A model generated the notes under the pieces. It made no database searches, was not told the origin of the DNA, and saw only the letters and a list, made by a program, of their open reading frames with translations. The position numbers and the translations under genes were made by a program. From Nonomuraea antri (lineage in GTDB: Bacteria > Actinomycetota > Actinomycetes > Streptosporangiales > Streptosporangiaceae), in assembly GCF_013283785.1 (NCBI RefSeq), contig NZ_JABCPZ010000068.1, positions 1 to 44,513 on the forward strand: 44,513 nt of DNA. The letters are read 5' to 3'. Shown here piece after piece: positions 40,321 through 44,513 of the stretch (positions are counted from its first letter, which is position 1; every line of letters begins with the position of its first letter).

Positions 40321-41316
40321 GTGGACAGCAGGACGAAGCGCCGCTTATCCCCCGCCGAGCTCGACGACCTGGCCCGGCGCGCGCTCGGCGCGGGCGTGTG
40401 GGCGTCGGCCGAGCTGACCGACGGCTTCGCGAACGCGGTCTGGCGGCTGACGCTCGACGACGGCCGGGAGGTGGTGCTCAAGCTGGCGCCGCCGCCCGAG
40501 CTCGACCAGCTCAGCTACGAGCGCAACCTGCTGCGCATGGAGGCCGCCGCCTACGGGCTGGCCGCGGCGGCCGGGGTGCCGGTGGCCGAGCTGCTCGTGG
40601 CCGGGTTCGACGATCCGGTGCTCGGCGGCGACTACCTGCTGCTCGGCGCGCTCGACGGCGTCTCGTGGAACGACGTCAAGCCCGAGGGCGAGGCCGGGCT
40701 GCGCCGCGAGCTGGGCCGCCACCTGGCCAGGCTGAACGGCGTGACCGGCGAGGTGTTCGGCTACCCGCACGCCGGCATCACCGGCTCGACCTGGCGCGAG
40801 GCGTACCTGGCGATGGCCGGGGCGCTGCTCGGCGACACCGAGCGTTACCCGACGCCGCTGCCGCGTCCGGCCGCCGAGATCATGTCCGTGCTCGCCGCGG
40901 CCGCCCCCGCTCTCGACGAGGTGACGACGCCGCGGCTGGTGCACTTCGACGTGTGGGCCGGCAACGTGTTCCTCGACCTGTCGGGGCCGCCGCGCATCCA
41001 GGCCATCATCGACCACGAGCGGGCGTTCTGGGGCGATCCGCTGGCCGAGTTCGTCACTCCGACGATCTTCGGCGAGCTGAGCGAGGACGACCCGTTGCTG
41101 GCCGGGTACCGCGAGGTGACGCCGCTGGAGCTGACGCCTGCCGCGCGGACCCGGCTCGATCTCTACCGTGCCTACCTGTATCTGATCCTGCTGGTGGAGA
41201 ACGGGCCCCGGCAGTACCCGGAGTCCGAGTACGCCAGGGTCCGCGATCTGGCCACCGCCTCACTCACCGCCGTGCTGGACCGCCTCGTACGCCTTGCCCT
41301 TGGGGCCCGCGGCTAG
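40321..41316 (+). CDS. APH-family phosphotransferase (aminoglycoside/choline kinase-like)
   Basis: A 331-residue kinase-fold protein. The nucleotide-binding lysine is in EVVLKLAPP, the catalytic Asp and Asn in LVHFDVWAGNVFLD, and the metal-binding DxE in IIDHERAFWGDP. These are the hallmarks of the APH/choline kinase superfamily. The substrate (small sugar, drug, or metabolite) is unknown; adjacency to the sugar genes hints at a sugar kinase role only weakly. GTG at 40321 is used. Its last 57 bases overlap the 3' end of the convergent M64 peptidase gene. Confidence 0.88.
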   Translation: MDSRTKRRLSPAELDDLARRALGAGVWASAELTDGFANAVWRLTLDDGREVVLKLAPPPELDQLSYERNLLRMEAAAYGLAAAAGVPVAELLVAGFDDPVLGGDYLLLGALDGVSWNDVKPEGEAGLRRELGRHLARLNGVTGEVFGYPHAGITGSTWREAYLAMAGALLGDTERYPTPLPRPAAEIMSVLAAAAPALDEVTTPRLVHFDVWAGNVFLDLSGPPRIQAIIDHERAFWGDPLAEFVTPTIFGELSEDDPLLAGYREVTPLELTPAARTRLDLYRAYLYLILLVENGPRQYPESEYARVRDLATASLTAVLDRLVRLALGARG

Positions 41317-43509
41317 CGTCCCGCACTGGCCGGTGCTCGCGCCGGTCACCCGGTTCGGCACGTCCAGGTCGGCGGGCGCGGGCGTGTTGCCCGAGCAGGC
41401 GAGCGCGCCGCGCACCGACGAGCCGGACATGATCGCGTCGCCGTTGCCGCTCAGCACGGCCGCGCCGCGCAGATCGGCGCCGACGACGGCGACCCCGGAG
41501 CTCCTGACGACGCTGAGCGCGCCGTCGAGCCTGGTGTTGAACAGCTGGACGGCGGCCGCCCCGGTGGCGCTGAGCGTGCCGGAGATCCGGCCGCCCTGGA
41601 CCACCAGCGACGCCCCGGCACGCACCGTGACCGGGCCGGTGACGTGCGCGTCCTTGAGGCAGGTGACGCCGGAGGAGACCGTGAGCGGGCCGCGGTGCGC
41701 GCCCGTGACGGTGGCGGTGCAGGCCGGCGGCGGCGCGATCGTGGTGACCGTGAAGCTCTTGGCCTGGCCGTAGTTGCCCGCCGCGTCGATCGAGCGGTAC
41801 TCGATCGTGTGCCTGCCGCGCGGCAGCTTGCCGTACGTCAGGTGGTCGATGACCGTGCCTTCCTCGGTGAACGTCCAGGGGAGTTCGGAGGAGGTGGGCC
41901 AGCCGAAGTAGTTGAACCAGCCGTCGCCGTCCACCCGCGACTCCGACACCACGTAGCCGTCGCGGTCGTCGGCGCCGGTGAGCTTCATCGAGAACGGGCC
42001 GTTGTAGACGTAGGTGTCGCCCGACCTGACCAGCGGCTCGGACAGCTCGTAGCCGGTGGTGGGCGCGCTGGCGTCGATCTGCCAGGTGAGCGTGGCGCCG
42101 CCGAGCGCGGCGGTGAGCGTGTGCGCGCCCGGCGCCAGGTCCGCCTGGCTCAGGTCGACGTCGCCGTCGGTGTCGGCCAGCGGCTTGCCGTCCAGCGTCC
42201 AGGTGACGGCGGGGACCTCGGCGGCCGGGTGGGTGGTCTCGACGTAGACCACGTCGTCGCGGCCGAGCGGCCGGTCGGTCGGCGTGGACGACACGAAGCC
42301 GGGACGCACGCCGTCCTGCGGGGTGGTCAGCGTGGTGTCGACCGTCCAGGTGCGGGTCCTGGTGATGGCCGCGCGGACGGCCGGGTCACGGACGAACTCG
42401 GACGGGTCCGACACCGTGGCCTTGACCGTGTGCGTGCCCGGGGAGAGCCCGAGCGTGCGCAGGTCCAGGCTGTCGGCGTCGCCGGGCAGGTCCTTGCCGT
42501 CGACGTTCCAGGTGGTGGTCAGGGTGTGCGAGACCGGGCGCATCGGCTCGACCCAGAGCACCCGGTCGGCGCCGACGGGCGCGGCGGTGGGCGCGGAGTC
42601 CTGGATCACCATGGTCTTGGCGGTGATGCGCTGCACCATCACCTCGCGGCTGACCTGGTCGAAGTAGTAGCCGAGCGTCTTCATCATGGAGTGCTTGCTG
42701 GGCCGCCACACGCCGGTGGTGGTGTAGAGGCCGCCCTCGTAGCGGGCGATCGGGCCGCCCGACTCGCTGTCGTCGCCCAGCCAGCGCCACCACTTCTTCT
42801 GCTGCTCGCGCATCTGCTGCTCGGTGAGCAGGCTGTGGTGCGCGCTGTTCGGCTCGGGTCCGGTGTAGTGGCCGCCGGGGACGCCGCGCTGGTAGTAGTC
42901 GTACTCGTCCTGCAGCCCGCCCAGCGAGTGGCCCAGCTCGTGCGGGCTGATCAGCGCGGACATGGCGTTGCTGCCCGAGGCGGTGGCGTACGAGCCGCCC
43001 GCGCCGCCGTAGGTCTCGCTGTTGCCGATCGCCAGGATCTGCCGGTTGCCCGACACGGTGCCCGCGACCATGTTGGCGTAGCGGTTGGCGGCGGCGTTGT
43101 CCATGGTGATGAGCCGCTGGACGCTGTTCGGGTTGCACTGCCCCCAGAAGCCCATCTTCAGCGGGGTGGTCTTCCTGGGCGAGGTCAGGTCCGGGTCGCA
43201 GCTGATGCCGGACTCACCGGAGACGATGTCGATCCGGTAGACGTTGATGTAGTTGCGGTACGACTTGAACGGCTCGATCGACCACATCACGTTGAGGTGC
43301 CGGTCGGCGTCGGCCCGCCACCGGGCCTGCTCGGCCTCGGTGTAGCCGTCGCCCATGAGGATCAGGTTGAACCGCTTGGCGGGCACGCCGGTCACCTGCA
43401 CGGGCACGACGGTGGCGTCGCCGGGGGCGGCCGCCGCCACGGTTTCCGCCTCGGCGGTCGGGACATATAACACTGCTGCGGCCAGCACCAGGGCCGCGAA
43501 TCTACGCAT
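41260..43509 (-). CDS. Secreted M64-family metallopeptidase
   Basis: A 749-residue exported protein. A signal peptide (about 1-21) is followed by the M64 (IgA peptidase-type) catalytic domain at about 35-310, with GDGYTEAEQ, the zinc motif H190-E191-x-x-H194 (SPHELGHSLGGLQDEYD) and the acidic DEYD segment. C-terminal Ig-like modules follow (about 350-610; two similar repeats with TWTLDGKPL and WNVDGKDL), then a Ser/Gly/Val-rich beta-helix-like end (about 620-740). No LPXTG anchor is seen. The ATG at 43509 is preceded by only a poor site; a GTG nine bases earlier is possible. The gene's 3' end overlaps the phosphotransferase gene by 57 bases. Substrate is unknown. Confidence 0.88.
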   Translation of the reverse strand: MRRFAALVLAAAVLYVPTAEAETVAAAAPGDATVVPVQVTGVPAKRFNLILMGDGYTEAEQARWRADADRHLNVMWSIEPFKSYRNYINVYRIDIVSGESGISCDPDLTSPRKTTPLKMGFWGQCNPNSVQRLITMDNAAANRYANMVAGTVSGNRQILAIGNSETYGGAGGSYATASGSNAMSALISPHELGHSLGGLQDEYDYYQRGVPGGHYTGPEPNSAHHSLLTEQQMREQQKKWWRWLGDDSESGGPIARYEGGLYTTTGVWRPSKHSMMKTLGYYFDQVSREVMVQRITAKTMVIQDSAPTAAPVGADRVLWVEPMRPVSHTLTTTWNVDGKDLPGDADSLDLRTLGLSPGTHTVKATVSDPSEFVRDPAVRAAITRTRTWTVDTTLTTPQDGVRPGFVSSTPTDRPLGRDDVVYVETTHPAAEVPAVTWTLDGKPLADTDGDVDLSQADLAPGAHTLTAALGGATLTWQIDASAPTTGYELSEPLVRSGDTYVYNGPFSMKLTGADDRDGYVVSESRVDGDGWFNYFGWPTSSELPWTFTEEGTVIDHLTYGKLPRGRHTIEYRSIDAAGNYGQAKSFTVTTIAPPPACTATVTGAHRGPLTVSSGVTCLKDAHVTGPVTVRAGASLVVQGGRISGTLSATGAAAVQLFNTRLDGALSVVRSSGVAVVGADLRGAAVLSGNGDAIMSGSSVRGALACSGNTPAPADLDVPNRVTGASTGQCGTLAAGPKGKAYEAVQHGGE

Positions 43510-43586
43510 GCCATGCACTATCTGCCGCGGCCGTCCGGCAGTCTCATCCCATAAGGGCATAACTCCGGCGTGATAGCTTCTGCCAA

Positions 43587-44513
43587 ATGCAGCTGGAGCT
43601 CAGGCATCTACGAACGCTCCGCGCCATCGCCGACCAGGGCAGCGTGACGAAGGCCGCGGCCGCGCTCGGCGTGTCGCAGCCCGCGCTCACCGCCCAGCTG
43701 CGCAGGATCGAGCACCTGCTCGGCGGCGCCGTCTTCACCCGCGACCACCGCGGCGTCGCGGCCACCGCGTTCGGTGAGTTCGTGCTGGCCAGGGCCCGCG
43801 TGGTGCTGGCCGGCGTGGACGACCTGCTGGCCGCGGGACCGTACGAGCTGGCCGGGCAGGCGGTACGGGTGGGCAGCTTCGAGAACCCGGTCGTCGTCAC
43901 GCTGGTCGCCAACCTGGCCGGGGCGATGCCGGAGGCCAGGATCACGTTGCAGACCGAGCACTTCGTCCGGGTGCTGGTGGACATGGTGGTCAACGGGCGG
44001 CTCGACGTGGCGCTGGTCGCCGACTACCCGGGGCACGAGCTTCGTCCGCATCCGTCGCTGGGGTTCGGGGTGGTGGCGGTGGAGCCGGTGTTCGTGGCGC
44101 TGCCCGCCTCGCACCCGCTGGCCGGGCGGGCCGAGGTGGAACTGGCCGACCTGGCCGGCGAGCCGTGGGTGCTGCCGCCACCCGACGGGATGGGCTGGCC
44201 CGAGCACCTGCTGGAGGCCTGCTCCCGCGCCGGTTTCACACCGCGCGGACGCTACCAGCTGGTGGAGGCCGGGGTACGGCGCGAGCTCATCGCCGCCGGG
44301 CACGCGGTGTCCGCCTGCCAGGCCCTGCACGACCCCGGGCCGCGGGTGGCGGTCCTGCCGCTGCGCGGCAACCCGCTGTGGATGCGGCAGGTGCTCATCT
44401 GGCGCTCGTCGTTCGCGGCGCACGCGCCGGCGCTGCTGGAGAGCGCGCGGGTGGCGCACGCGGCGGTGGCGGCGCGAAGCGCGGCTTACACCACCTGGAC
44501 CACCCGCTACGGC
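43587..44513 (+). CDS. LysR-family transcriptional regulator, 3'-truncated
   Basis: The frame is open from the ATG at 43587 to the last base, 309 residues with no stop, so the gene continues outside the window. The N-terminal winged helix-turn-helix is LELRHLRTLRAIADQGSVTKAAAALGVSQPALTAQ in LysR style (motif at about residues 3-37), followed by the linker helix and a two-lobed periplasmic-binding-type ligand domain. It diverges from the M64 peptidase gene; their 77-bp gap is the likely shared promoter. Its ligand and targets are unknown. Confidence 0.93.
   Translation, partial: MQLELRHLRTLRAIADQGSVTKAAAALGVSQPALTAQLRRIEHLLGGAVFTRDHRGVAATAFGEFVLARARVVLAGVDDLLAAGPYELAGQAVRVGSFENPVVVTLVANLAGAMPEARITLQTEHFVRVLVDMVVNGRLDVALVADYPGHELRPHPSLGFGVVAVEPVFVALPASHPLAGRAEVELADLAGEPWVLPPPDGMGWPEHLLEACSRAGFTPRGRYQLVEAGVRRELIAAGHAVSACQALHDPGPRVAVLPLRGNPLWMRQVLIWRSSFAAHAPALLESARVAHAAVAARSAAYTTWTTRYG

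Overview
The window is chromosomal DNA from a high-GC filamentous actinobacterium. A Streptosporangiales-type genome (Nonomuraea or Microbispora-like) is my best guess, from gene content only. Supporting points are the very GC-rich codon use, frequent GTG and TTG starts, a mycothiol-dependent-type DinB enzyme, an ECF sigma factor with a long C-terminal extension, a Streptomyces-style CebR operator and a ydaO-type c-di-AMP riboswitch in front of a CHAP hydrolase. I see no tRNA, rRNA, CRISPR array, insertion sequence or prophage. Gene density is high, with many 4-bp start/stop overlaps.

Layout. 1-2464: a 5'-truncated hypothetical gene, a VOC-fold protein and a secreted beta-helix protein. 2527-9809: a malto-oligosaccharide locus, with a minus-strand malE-malF-malG-GH13 operon divergent from a GH13 alpha-glucosidase; the shared 303-bp promoter region carries GCAAG/CTTGC repeats. 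9875-13091: an orphan sensor kinase facing an unknown membrane protein. 13169-16752: a C4-dicarboxylate uptake module (dctA) divergent from a CitA/DcuS-type kinase and response regulator pair. 16825-23336: a cell-surface nonulosonic-acid locus. 23434-25230: an aldo-keto reductase and a Gfo/Idh/MocA oxidoreductase. 25353-26193: c-di-AMP riboswitch plus CHAP hydrolase. 26262-29304: a 16-bp tandem repeat, a mycothiol-dependent-type enzyme and a ligA. 29410-31180: a DGPF/YCII protein and its ECF42-type sigma factor. 31266-33458: a secreted GH5 endoglycoceramidase-like enzyme and an alpha/beta hydrolase. 33594-39373: a complete cellobiose/cello-oligosaccharide system (two CebR boxes, cebE-cebF-cebG-bglC-cebR). 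39428-44513: a mutarotase, a phosphotransferase, a secreted M64 metallopeptidase and a 3'-truncated LysR regulator.

The most interesting region is 16825-23336. One 682-residue protein fuses a CMP-nonulosonate synthetase (NeuA), a KdsC-like HAD phosphatase with intact catalytic motifs, and a NeuB-type synthase that ends exactly where the C-terminal SAF domain should begin. It is followed by a GT2 glycosyltransferase and a polysialyltransferase-like protein, and faced by a second sialyltransferase-like protein and a DUF6716-like glycosyltransferase. There is no neuC epimerase and no acetyltransferase. An internal phosphatase together with the missing SAF domain suggests a 9-phosphate route to a non-acetylated acid such as Kdn, activated as CMP-Kdn and polymerised into a wall glycopolymer (a teichulosonic-acid-like polymer, as I recall described in Streptomyces). 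The substrate assignment is inference; the domain architecture is read directly from the sequence.

Two sugar-import circuits (alpha-glucan and beta-glucan) follow the same logic: a lipoprotein binding protein, two permeases and cytoplasmic hydrolases, with no ATPase in the operon. A shared MsiK-type ATPase elsewhere in the genome is therefore expected. Only the cello-oligosaccharide circuit has its own repressor inside the window.
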